Shown here in pieces: positions 6,274-13,191 of a stretch of DNA of 52,965 nt (its first letter is position 1; every line of letters starts with the position of its first letter). This stretch comes from a virus. The position numbers and the translations under genes are program-made. The notes below the pieces were generated by a model. That model had not been told where the DNA came from, searched no databases, and saw nothing but the letters and a program-made list of their open reading frames with translations. The stretch is taken from the IMG/VR virus record IMGVR_UViG_3300028743_000008, positions 1 through 52,965 of that record. The stretch is one strand, 5' to 3'.

Positions 6274-6792
6274 TTATTTATTAAGTCCCTGTAATGCGTA
6301 ATACTCGTTCTGTATCTTATGTAGGCCGTTGTCCCACGCTTCGTTGTCTGCTAACTCGGTCCTGGGATTAACGTATAGAACTATGCCTAATAACGAGTAA
6401 TCTAAGAGTAGTATATCGTCCGTACCGTTCAGGCACTTCTTTACGTACGTATCGAGTTCGTCGGGTGTGAGTACTCGGCCCGTACCTAATATGGGTGTGA
6501 CATGTACCGTTACTTCTTTGCCTTTCTGTAGTATGGTGTAGGATACACTGAACACAGTTGCGTAACCGTTACCCGCGTTTGACCAACCCTTTGAGGTTAG
6601 TTGCTTAGCGTCGATACAGGGGCGTTCGGTCAACTTAACGTTGCCTAATTGCCAATAGTTCACCATGCTAGAGGTGATGCGTGCCAACTTACTTTGTCTG
6701 ATAAGTCCATTGATAGCGTAACCAATAATGGATGCAAGGAATAGCGCACATAATGCAAGTGCAATTCTTTTGATAAGTTCTTTCGTCTTCAT
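6274..6792 (-). CDS. Membrane-anchored protein with a single N-terminal helix
   Basis: A 172-residue protein with a cytoplasmic KTKELIKR stub, one hydrophobic helix at about residues 9-31 (IALALCALFLASIIGYAINGLI), then a soluble domain of about 140 residues with alternating strands (ATVFSVSYTILQKGKEVTVHVTPIL). The soluble part is probably periplasmic. The start at 6792 has the TTAATACATAAAGATT leader. A role at the cell envelope, such as exclusion of other phages, is possible but not shown. The family is not recognised. Confidence 0.75.
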   Translation of the reverse strand: MKTKELIKRIALALCALFLASIIGYAINGLIRQSKLARITSSMVNYWQLGNVKLTERPCIDAKQLTSKGWSNAGNGYATVFSVSYTILQKGKEVTVHVTPILGTGRVLTPDELDTYVKKCLNGTDDILLLDYSLLGIVLYVNPRTELADNEAWDNGLHKIQNEYYALQGLNK

Positions 6793-6823
6793 AATCTTTA
6801 TGTATTAATTGTTTATATGGGGA

Positions 6824-7021
6824 CTAACCGCGTACGCCGCCGTTATATATTCTCTTTAGTTTTCCATAGCCATACTTTCTGTAGTTAGCTGTGTCTGCTT
6901 TGAACGCTTGATAAGCTTCTGTGATGTTAGACGCGCAATAATTAATCTTTGTGCGACGACCCATTGAATCTATTATTTCATAATAGTTCTTTTGCTCTGA
7001 TGTTACTGTAGATGTTATCAT
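6824..7021 (-). CDS. Small basic protein, first gene of the leftward cluster
   Basis: The 65-residue product begins MITSTVTSEQKNYYEIIDSMGRRTKINY and ends with a basic tail (YRKYGYGKLKRIYNGGVRG). The pattern of a short sheet, a helix (NITEAYQAFKADTANY) and a basic tail resembles small conserved phage proteins of unknown role. It is promoter-proximal to the 7.1-kb promoter, with a leader of about 70-75 nt that ends in the common TTAATACATAAAGA motif, so it should be among the earliest and most abundant transcripts. Confidence 0.75.
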   Translation of the reverse strand: MITSTVTSEQKNYYEIIDSMGRRTKINYCASNITEAYQAFKADTANYRKYGYGKLKRIYNGGVRG

Positions 7022-7052
7022 ATTCTTTATGTATTAATTGTTTATACTAAGG

Positions 7053-7068
7053 TATGGCATGTGCCATA
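7053..7068. promoter_or_regulatory. Short palindrome in the leader of the leftward message
   Basis: TATGGCA (7053-7059) and TGCCATA (7062-7068) form a perfect 7-bp inverted repeat around a TG centre. It lies about 30 nt downstream of the predicted start of the leftward transcript and could be an operator or an RNA hairpin. Short palindromes of this size can arise by chance. Confidence 0.4.
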
Positions 7069-7100
7069 GTCAAATGTCTTATTGAACTCTTTCAATACAA

Positions 7101-7132
7101 CAAAGATAATAGGTTTATCTTATACTTACAAA
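7101..7132 (-). promoter_or_regulatory. Bacteroides-type promoter of the leftward cluster
   Basis: On the minus strand, TTTG (7129-7132) is followed after exactly 20 nt by TATCTTTG (7101-7108), a full match to the Bacteroides -33/-7 consensus. The -33 box is inside TATACTTACAAA (7121-7132). Its perfect inverted copy, TTTGTAAGTATA, lies at 7182-7193, upstream of the promoter. The same TTTGTAAGTATAAG block appears at the 3.8-kb promoter. The predicted transcript covers the gene at 6824-7021 and those beyond. Confidence 0.85.
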
Positions 7133-7193
7133 TGTTTATCGTTAAAAGATTGATATGTTTGTGTTAAATAGACTTACTAAGTTTGTAAGTATA
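7121..7193. promoter_or_regulatory. Paired 12-bp inverted repeat, putative operator
   Basis: TATACTTACAAA (7121-7132) and TTTGTAAGTATA (7182-7193) are perfect inverted copies, 49 nt apart. The left arm covers the -33 box of the leftward promoter; the right arm is upstream of it. A related palindrome brackets the 3.8-kb promoter. Recurrence of the same half-site at two promoters suggests binding by one regulator, possibly phage encoded. Confidence 0.7.
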
Positions 7194-7400
7194 GTGCAAA
7201 CTGAGTTCTGGTTTATGTTCGCCTTTTGGATTGTGCCTGTTTGCCATTAAACTGCGCATTTGTGCTAATAGTGTGCAGTGCAGAGTATGACAAGATGGCA
7301 TGTAGGTAGGGGGTAAATGGTTCCGTTTGAAGCAAGTGGGCACACGTAACTATCTGGCTATCAGTTCATTACCCCTTACCCATTGAACCTTTACTTTAAC

Positions 7401-7463
7401 TGACATTTTGTCATGTTGCCATAGTACTGTCATTATGTCATATATCTATCTGTCATTTTGTCA
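7401..7463. repeat. Three direct repeats of CTGTCATTTTGTCA type
   Basis: TGACATTTTGTCA (7401-7413), TGTCATTATGTCA (7428-7440) and TGTCATTTTGTCA (7451-7463) start 27 and 23 nt apart, each preceded by C. The first is also a perfect palindrome (TGACA/TGTCA). Repeats of this size and spacing resemble iterons or operator sites. The binding protein is unknown. Confidence 0.65.
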
Positions 7464-7952
7464 GGTACCTTATTTGGCTCATAGATGCATCACAATGCTA
7501 TACAGTACCCAGATGAATAACTTGTATACCTTTGAGCCTAAACGTTTATAACTCGTACCCAAAAAACCGCGTAGGCTATAAATGTCTGATGGCCTACTCT
7601 GCACAGTGAAAAACTGCATGGTGAAAAATCGGCCCCCCTTTTGGCATTCGGCTAAGGGCCCTACTCTATATTATAATACCCTGTCGCATCCTCGAACATT
7701 TCTAAAATCCTCCTACGAGGCCCCTTAGCTCCTTAGGCCTTCCAGGTAATCCTCCCAAAAAATATAATTGAGTCAAAGGGCCCCCTCATATCAATGTAGC
7801 CCCTGTGCCCAACCCCTTAAAAAATTATTTTGCATCTATCGAAAGAGTATTATACATAAAAAGTGCATATTAATAAGCAAATAAATTGTAACCGCTTGAG
7901 GGTTCAGTTAATTACGTCAATTCTGTTTACATTTATTAGTAAAGGAAACAAA

Positions 7953-8260
7953 GTAAACAATAATAAACAAAGCTTTGTTTACGCTAGCGGCTCTGATAAT
8001 GAGAGAGTTAGACCCCTGTAAACAAAGTAAACAATAAATTAGCAAGAAACACTGATGGAGATATAGATATGCCTCTGAGCAAATGTTAATAAATACAGTG
8101 CCGAAAACAGCGCTAGAGGTTTATAGGAATTATTGTTTACTTTGTTTACGCATAAAATAGGTTGTTTACCCAACAGTCACTTAAAGATATGACACACAAT
8201 GGGTTACACACGATTTGCACCCGATTTTATGCGTAAACAATAAATCGTCTTTGTTTACGC
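7953..8260. repeat. Cluster of GTAAACAA palindromes, candidate origin or operator hub
   Basis: GTAAACAA or its complement occurs many times. Notable items: TAAACAAAGCTTTGTTTA, an 18-bp perfect palindrome (7964-7981); a 20-bp sequence starting GTAAACAAAG (8018-8037) with its perfect inverted copy at 8130-8149; TTGTTTACGCATAAAAT (8142-8158) and its perfect inverted copy at 8224-8240; and GCGTAAACAA (8231-8240) facing TTGTTTACGC (8251-8260). Several arms are shared between pairs, so alternative hairpins are possible. There is no gene in this stretch. Confidence 0.85.
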
Positions 8261-8330
8261 CTTTTTGGTCAACCGTTAAATATTTTACACTATATTAACC
8301 CGCCTTAACTGATTTTCCTTAGCGATTTTG

Positions 8331-8354
8331 TTGCGCGCTAAATTGCGCACTAAA
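8331..8354. repeat. Two tandem 12-bp units TTGCGCRCTAAA
   Basis: TTGCGCGCTAAA (8331-8342) is directly followed by TTGCGCACTAAA (8343-8354), differing at one base. They lie in the AT-rich stretch between the GTAAACAA cluster and the late promoter. They could be binding sites; the evidence is only the repeat itself. Confidence 0.5.
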
Positions 8355-8518
8355 TTACGAGCTTATTTTTCCCCCGATTTTGTTAACAATAAATGACAAT
8401 TTTCTTTTTCACGCTATCAAAAGTTTGTCTGATTCTTTGTTTCTTTGTTTCGATTCCTTTATTCATGGGCTTTTTGGCAAATTTATTGTTTATTTCGTAT
8501 ATTTTCTTGCCTTTTCTC

Positions 8519-8548
8519 TTGTTTCTCCTAAAATAATGCCTATATTTG
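8519..8548 (+). promoter_or_regulatory. Bacteroides-type promoter for the late region
   Basis: TTG (8519-8521) and TATATTTG (8541-8548) are 19 nt apart, close to the Bacteroides consensus. The expected start is near 8552. The first gene begins at 8577 after AAAGGAGT, one of the few clear Shine-Dalgarno sites in this window. It should drive the terminase gene and those following. Confidence 0.75.
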
Positions 8549-8576
8549 CCCACATAATATATAAAGGAGTAGACTT

Positions 8577-9293
8577 ATGGCAGACAATATACTAGATAAC
8601 GATATAATGAACCTCTTGCCGCCCCGCGGTGTCTCGCAGGACATGGAGCTCTCTTTGGAGCGAGATCGGCAGCTTAAGAAAGGCAGAGATCGGGAGAAGT
8701 CTCGTATTAACGCCTCTGAGATGGTACGCCTTAAGCTCCGTGAGAAAGAACGGATCAGACAGGAGGAGGTTAAGCAGTCCAGAAGGGATACTGTCAACGA
8801 CAGAGAGGCCGCTGAGCTCGAGAGACGCAAGGAGACGCTACGTACGATAGAGACTATCGACGCCAATCAGCCCGTTGTAGTCCTTCCTAAGGAGGCTGCC
8901 GCTCTGCAAGGTACCTCAAGACCGGATGTCGTTAAGCTGCTCACAGCGCTTAACATCAACCTGAACTTACAGCTCACTAAGAACGACGTAAAGAACTTAA
9001 TCGCATGTCTCATGACGTGTAACGCCACTCAGCTAGATGCCGTCTTCTCTAACGCTAAAACCCCGGTCGTTATTAAGGGCCTGATCAAACGCATCATCGA
9101 CGATGCACGCGTCGGTAATATAGAGACGACCGAGAGGCTATGGGATCGCATATTCGGTAAGGCTGACATGGTACTTGATGTGCCACAGGGCTCAAGCCTC
9201 ATCGAGAAGGGGATATTACCTAATACTCCGGTGTCACGCGAGACCTATGTATTGATACGCGAGACGATCATGGGCCGAGACGACGTTAAGTAA
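8577..9293 (+). CDS. terS: Small terminase subunit (putative)
   Basis: This 238-residue protein should recognise phage DNA for packaging. The N-terminal 100 residues are highly charged (Arg, Lys, Glu) and should form long helices or a coiled coil. The C-terminal part has LLTALNINLNLQLTKNDVKNL and then TPVVIKGLIKRIIDDARVGNIETTERLWDRIFGKADMV, which is the IIKDA-x-G-x(5)-E-x-LLDR-x-FGK pattern seen in small terminases. It is upstream of the large terminase with three small genes between. AAAGGAGT lies 8 nt before its ATG, and the late promoter is just upstream. Confidence 0.75.
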   Translation: MADNILDNDIMNLLPPRGVSQDMELSLERDRQLKKGRDREKSRINASEMVRLKLREKERIRQEEVKQSRRDTVNDREAAELERRKETLRTIETIDANQPVVVLPKEAAALQGTSRPDVVKLLTALNINLNLQLTKNDVKNLIACLMTCNATQLDAVFSNAKTPVVIKGLIKRIIDDARVGNIETTERLWDRIFGKADMVLDVPQGSSLIEKGILPNTPVSRETYVLIRETIMGRDDVK

Positions 9294-9351
9294 ACTATTG
9301 ATAATCAGTTTGGCCCGGCAGATTCCGGGAGATTTATAAATTCATAAAGTT

Positions 9352-9666
9352 ATGTTCATATTAAGAATCATTGAAGAGGTCAGAGACAACGAGAGTTTGC
9401 CTTTTGATCAAGTTATTGAGAACTTCGAGTTAGGTGCGTCCTACAGTAAACTAAAGAACGGTCATACTAAAGAGTTCGACCGGATCATGGCCGAGAACTA
9501 TCCGGAGACTAACCCGAGCGAAGTAGATGCTCTTGTCATAGGTGATAACGGTATGGAGTTCTTCATCCAACCTAATACTCCACTTCGTGAGTACTCTTAC
9601 TTTATTATGTCCGAGAGTGGTAAGACTTTGGAGCGCATAACTGCGACGATACCTCCTACAGTATAA
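9352..9666 (+). CDS. Hypothetical protein, 104 residues
   Basis: A soluble acidic protein with no family I recognise. It has an N-terminal helix (DNESLPFDQVIENFELGASYSKLKNGH), then alternating strands (DALVIGDNGMEFFIQPN and YSYFIMSESGKTLERITATI). It sits 58 nt after the small terminase gene; the spacer holds a CCCGG/CCGGG inverted repeat that may be a weak hairpin. The intact frame and context among packaging genes support it as real. Confidence 0.7.
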   Translation: MFILRIIEEVRDNESLPFDQVIENFELGASYSKLKNGHTKEFDRIMAENYPETNPSEVDALVIGDNGMEFFIQPNTPLREYSYFIMSESGKTLERITATIPPTV

Positions 9667-9733
9667 GTATAACCGGATGGCTACCCCGGGTCGTGTTTCA
9701 TGGCCCCCGGCGGTTCTCCTAATACATAAGATC

Positions 9734-9814
9734 ATGAGACTAGATAATTTTTTAGGGCTGTACTTCTTAATAGTCGTGATAGCCGTTATTGTTATATTGC
9801 TCATCGGAGCTTAA
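9734..9814 (+). CDS. 26-residue single-span membrane miniprotein
   Basis: The frame MRLDNFLGLYFLIVVIAVIV then ILLIGA is one uninterrupted hydrophobic helix after a short polar N-terminus. Its ATG is preceded by TAATACATAAGATC, identical to the leader before the next gene's start at 9826. The duplicated leader supports real translation. Phage membrane miniproteins of this size can act in lysis timing or modulate a host membrane complex; no specific role can be assigned. Confidence 0.55.
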   Translation: MRLDNFLGLYFLIVVIAVIVILLIGA

Positions 9815-9825
9815 TACATAAGATC

Positions 9826-10143
9826 GTGGAACCAATAGCCAAAGAAGATTTACACCTAGCAGAGGCCCCCCGTAGAGCCTTCTGCCAAATGATTAATGCC
9901 CGGTTGAGCGAGATTGCTGAGATCAAGGCTAATTATAAGAACATCTGGGGGACACTCCGTGAAGGTGATCGAGTTAGTATCCGGGTGAGCCCCGGGGAGA
10001 AGAGGGTAGACTGCGTAGTTAGCGATGTCGGTCTGGATAACGCCCTTCGCTTCCATTACGTATTTAGGCTCGTTAAGCAAGACGGTACTATTTCTCGTCG
10101 TGAGGTTCATACTTATTCGGATAGTATAATAGAGAAGATATGA
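9826..10143 (+). CDS. Hypothetical protein, 105 residues, GTG start
   Basis: The first in-frame start is GTG at 9826, right after TAATACATAAGATC, a leader also found before the 9734 gene; this supports the GTG. The protein has an N-terminal helix (APRRAFCQMINARLSEIAEIKANYKNI) and a beta-rich C-terminus (DRVSIRVSPGEKRVDCVVSDVGL ... FHYVFRLVKQDGTISRREVHTY). No family is recognised. Its TGA overlaps the next ATG (ATGA). Confidence 0.75.
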   Translation: MEPIAKEDLHLAEAPRRAFCQMINARLSEIAEIKANYKNIWGTLREGDRVSIRVSPGEKRVDCVVSDVGLDNALRFHYVFRLVKQDGTISRREVHTYSDSIIEKI

Positions 10144-10634
10144 AACGGGTATATCAAAGAATAGTAGATAAGGGTCATGGAGATTGCATGCAAGCCTCCG
10201 TGGCCTCCCTTTTTGAGGATGAATATGAGAATGTTCCTAACTTTATTGAGCATGAAAATTGGTTTGATCTTTTTGAGACCTACATAAAGTCAAAAGGGTA
10301 TGAGTTTGATGGGATGCTGCATAACATGGCATGGAATATTTTATCTAATCCCACCAGAGAATGCTTTGAATATATCGAGTTCGTAGATTCACAGATTATA
10401 TCAAAGTTAAATATTGATGCGGAGCCCGGCGTAGAGGGACTATTCTTATGCTCTGTCCTATCGCCGAAGTACTTTACGTGGGAGCACATGGGAACTCACA
10501 TGGTAATTTGCGACAGAGAATTTAATATTGTTCATGACCCTAATAAGGAGTATCGGGATATTGAAGCCTATCCCCTATCATCTATCCTTGGATACCACGG
10601 TATTATCAATATCACGACATTCAAAAAGATATGA
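10140..10634 (+). CDS. Peptidase C39-like / papain-like cysteine peptidase fold protein
   Basis: This 164-residue protein has the GDCMQASVASLFE motif (Cys at residue 16) that opens papain-like and C39-like folds, then GTHMVICDREFNIVHDPN, with a candidate catalytic His at 120 and Asp at 133. Similar short proteins occur in many phages and bacteria; they keep Cys and His but are rarely characterised. It could process a virion protein, since it lies between the terminase genes. It could also be a non-catalytic fold. It is coupled to both neighbours (ATGA overlaps). Confidence 0.75.
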   Translation: MKRVYQRIVDKGHGDCMQASVASLFEDEYENVPNFIEHENWFDLFETYIKSKGYEFDGMLHNMAWNILSNPTRECFEYIEFVDSQIISKLNIDAEPGVEGLFLCSVLSPKYFTWEHMGTHMVICDREFNIVHDPNKEYRDIEAYPLSSILGYHGIINITTFKKI

Positions 10635-12181
10635 GAGAAACTTTACAGGATATACAGGACCGAGCAAGACCCGCGTTAACCGACGGCCTATCAGCAAAGG
10701 AGATGATGAAGATCGAGATGTTATCGTCTTTCGAGTCCTTTACTCGTGTCATGTTCAAGGCTCAGTATGGTAGACGGTTTATAGTGAACCGTCACCACCG
10801 GGCTATGTTCAAGGCGCTACAGGACGTTGTCGACGGTAAGTGCACCCGACTCATTATTAATATGCCACCGCGTTATTCTAAAACGGAGGTGGCTATTAAG
10901 AACTTTACCGACTACGGTTACGCTCTGAACCCTAAGTGTAAGTTTCTTCATCTATCGTATTCTGACCTTTTGGTAACGGATAACTCCAACACTATTAGGG
11001 AGGGCATGAAGTTGCCTATTTACCGTGAACTCTTTCCCGACTCAGCCCTTGAGCATGACAAAGGATCGGCCACTCGATGGAAGACCGCTAAAGGCGGAGA
11101 GTTCTATGCTGTATCTACACAGGGTCAGGTTACCGGATTTGGTGCAGGTAACTTAGAGGAGGACGATACGAAGACTCTTAGTGAGGCAGAGCTATCTTAT
11201 GACAAGTATGTAAACGAACTACTAGGGTTTGCAGGAGCTACTCAGGGCGTCTTCCAGGGCGCCATACTGATAGATGATCCTATCAAGCCCGAGGATGCCG
11301 CATCCGATCTGGTCAGAGAACGGATCAACTTACGTTTCGAGACCACTATCCGTAACCGTGTGAACTCAAGGAAGACGCCTATTATCATTATCATGCAACG
11401 CCTGGATGATCATGACCTGTGTGGCTACCTTAAAGAGATCGAGCCGGATAAATGGACGGTCCTATCGCTCCCGGCCATCTACACAGATGAGAACGGTGAG
11501 GAAAAAGCTCTTTGGGAGATGAAGCATACGCTATCGGAGCTAAAGGACTTACGACGCATTGACGAGTATAACTTTGACACTCAGTACATGCAGGACCCCA
11601 CGCCTAAGAAGGGCCTTATGTATCAGGAGGGCTTTGGTACGTATAAACCCGAGCAGTTGCCTAGGTTGTCTACTCGGTCCTGGAACTATACGGATACGGC
11701 CGATACGGGTAAGGATAACCTATGCTCTATTTGTTTCATAGATACGCCCGAGTATGCTTATGTTACGGACATATTATTCACAGATGCTTCTATGGAGGTC
11801 ACGGAGCCTCAGCAGGCTCAGATGTTCTCTAAGAACAAGACTACGCTCAGTGAGATCGAGTCTAATAACGGTGGCCGGGGATACGCGCGAGCGGTGAAGA
11901 AGCTTCTCAGGGTAGCCCACATATTCCGTTGTATAATCCGTACGTTCACCCAGACGCAAAATAAGCAGTCCCGTATATTTAGTAACTCAGCCGGAGTGAT
12001 GAACGATATACTATTCCCCGAAGATTGGGCAACCCGTTGGCCGGAGTTCTACAGGGCTATTATGAAGTACAAGAAGAAGCAAGGTAATCAGCCTGATGAT
12101 GCGCCAGATGCTTTGACCGGAGTGTATGAGATGCACATATCTAAGGTGTTTAGGCGAGGGGGCGTAAGAAGAACGAATTAA
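10631..12181 (+). CDS. terL: Large terminase subunit (packaging ATPase-nuclease)
   Basis: This 516-residue protein is the motor that cuts and pumps DNA into the prohead. The N-terminal ATPase has a Walker A-type site INMPPRYSKTE (about residues 76-86, the PPR-x-x-KT/S variant) and Walker B AILIDDPIKPED (211-222). The C-terminal RNase H-like nuclease starts with NYTDTADTGKDN (about 355-366), and further acidic residues follow, including the C-terminal DDAPDALTG segment. The length is normal. Its start overlaps the peptidase-like gene by ATGA. Confidence 0.93.
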   Translation: MRETLQDIQDRARPALTDGLSAKEMMKIEMLSSFESFTRVMFKAQYGRRFIVNRHHRAMFKALQDVVDGKCTRLIINMPPRYSKTEVAIKNFTDYGYALNPKCKFLHLSYSDLLVTDNSNTIREGMKLPIYRELFPDSALEHDKGSATRWKTAKGGEFYAVSTQGQVTGFGAGNLEEDDTKTLSEAELSYDKYVNELLGFAGATQGVFQGAILIDDPIKPEDAASDLVRERINLRFETTIRNRVNSRKTPIIIIMQRLDDHDLCGYLKEIEPDKWTVLSLPAIYTDENGEEKALWEMKHTLSELKDLRRIDEYNFDTQYMQDPTPKKGLMYQEGFGTYKPEQLPRLSTRSWNYTDTADTGKDNLCSICFIDTPEYAYVTDILFTDASMEVTEPQQAQMFSKNKTTLSEIESNNGGRGYARAVKKLLRVAHIFRCIIRTFTQTQNKQSRIFSNSAGVMNDILFPEDWATRWPEFYRAIMKYKKKQGNQPDDAPDALTGVYEMHISKVFRRGGVRRTN

Positions 12182-12230
12182 ATAAAGTTAAATATTCTTC
12201 TGAGTAGTATTTTCGGTCGAGAATAAACAC

Positions 12231-12238
12231 TATCTTTG
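12231..12238 (+). promoter_or_regulatory. Probable promoter -7 box before the 12272 gene
   Basis: TATCTTTG (12231-12238) matches TAnnTTTG. The -33 region near 12207-12213 is weak (TATTTTC, no TTTG). The expected start is near 12242 and the gene begins at 12272. A dedicated promoter would suit a highly expressed virion protein. Confidence 0.5.
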
Positions 12239-12271
12239 GTTCCGTAAAGTATAATTTAAAATTAAGAGATT

Positions 12272-12916
12272 ATGGGTCTAATGTGTGGGTGCCCCTTAGG
12301 AGCACATCTCGACGACTTACCTATTCCCGCTTGCGAGGAGTCCATAGGACAAATCCAGAAAGTAATAATCCAAAGGATTTTTAAAACGGGAACTACAAAG
12401 AATAGCATTGCCACACCTGGCGTGCTAGCCTCTTGGACTCCGCTTCTTTCAGCCGCAGACGGTTCGAAAGTAATTGTGAGTCCTTATATAATGGGGCCTA
12501 CGTCCGAAGCGGGCGCCGCCAAAACTTTTGGTGGAGGTAACAATACCCTTGGAGGTATCGAAATGATTGTGGGTCGCGACCCGAGTACATTCACTTGTAA
12601 CATGTATAATCAGAAACAATCTGTGATTGCCATTTTGAAAAAGTACATGTGTGAAAACGTAGGTGTATTCCTGATTGACGACGCAGGCCGTATTGGCGGA
12701 TTAGCTGACGACTTAACCACTCCTACCAAATACTTCCCGATTCCAATCGGTAAGTTCTTCGTCGGTGATAAAAAAGCTGGCGGATTTGAGGAACCGGACG
12801 CTAACGTAATGAGTTGGGATTTCTATCCTAATTGGTCTGACAAGTTTACGCTTGTTACTCCAACAGACTTCAACCCGTTGACGGACTTGGCTAACGCTAC
12901 ATCCGTAGGCGCTTAA
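12272..12916 (+). CDS. Putative virion structural protein (tail tube or head decoration candidate)
   Basis: A 214-residue protein, rich in beta strands and Gly, starting MGLMCGCPLG. It has segments IGQIQKVIIQRIF, ASWTPLLSAADGSKVIVSPYI and later VMSWDFYPNWSDKFTLVTPTDFNPLTDL. The size, composition and a private promoter fit an abundant structural protein. No other gene looks like a major tail tube protein, so this is the best candidate, though it lies between the large terminase and the portal rather than after the capsid. Identification is by elimination. Confidence 0.65.
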   Translation: MGLMCGCPLGAHLDDLPIPACEESIGQIQKVIIQRIFKTGTTKNSIATPGVLASWTPLLSAADGSKVIVSPYIMGPTSEAGAAKTFGGGNNTLGGIEMIVGRDPSTFTCNMYNQKQSVIAILKKYMCENVGVFLIDDAGRIGGLADDLTTPTKYFPIPIGKFFVGDKKAGGFEEPDANVMSWDFYPNWSDKFTLVTPTDFNPLTDLANATSVGA

Positions 12917-12930
12917 AAACAAAAAGGACT

Positions 12931-13191
12931 ATGATTGATAAGATAACACTTTTCAGCGAAAGTCTGGATGAGTCTAGGGACTTCGATGCGTCACACGCGT
13001 CGAGGCTCCTTTCTCTTGATAATGGCGGGGGATGGTCCCTACCAAAAAACTCCCCTTATACATTTGTGAATGGCAGCTTTAGAACTAGTTCAAATCAAAG
13101 AAATACTGCAAAAGCCCCAGAAGAGTCAGTCAATAAGGACAGCGATTCTTCAACAGGCTCGAGTGAGGTTTCACACGGAGACGAACTATGA
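12931..13191 (+). CDS. Small hypothetical protein overlapping the portal start
   Basis: An 86-residue frame, MIDKITLFSESLDESRDFDAS, with AAAAGGAC before the ATG and 14 nt after the previous stop. The N-terminal half is well structured in composition, while the last 40 residues are Ser/Asn/Lys-rich and overlap the portal gene by 122 nt. The position and start signals make it probably real, but the disordered C-terminus may simply reflect the overlap. The function is unknown. Confidence 0.55.
   Translation: MIDKITLFSESLDESRDFDASHASRLLSLDNGGGWSLPKNSPYTFVNGSFRTSSNQRNTAKAPEESVNKDSDSSTGSSEVSHGDEL

Larger units (their letters stand above)
7022..8576. other. 1.55-kb non-coding intergenic hub between diverging gene clusters
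   Basis: No convincing gene lies here on either strand. The left edge holds the leftward promoter (7101-7132) and the right edge the late promoter (8519-8548). Between them are a TATGGCA/TGCCATA palindrome (7053-7068), three TGTCATTTTGTCA-like direct repeats (7401-7463), GC-rich GGGCCC-containing tracts (about 7630-7830), a dense set of GTAAACAA palindromes (7920-8260) and two tandem TTGCGCRCTAAA units (8331-8354). The content suits a replication origin combined with transcription control, which is inference. Confidence 0.75.

Noticed and set aside
7660-7720. tRNA-like T-loop (GTTCGAGG on the minus strand)
   Set aside because: The flanking bases do not form the T-stem or an acceptor stem; no cloverleaf can be drawn.
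8380-8595. A 71-residue hydrophobic frame with a TTG start ahead of the small terminase gene
   Set aside because: It covers the late promoter and overlaps the terminase start. Its composition follows the AT-rich DNA, and no translation leader precedes it.
9666-9733. GC-rich hairpin (CCGGG/CCCGG) between the 9352 and 9734 genes as terminator
   Set aside because: The stem is only 5 bp and no T-run follows; downstream genes appear to belong to the same operon.
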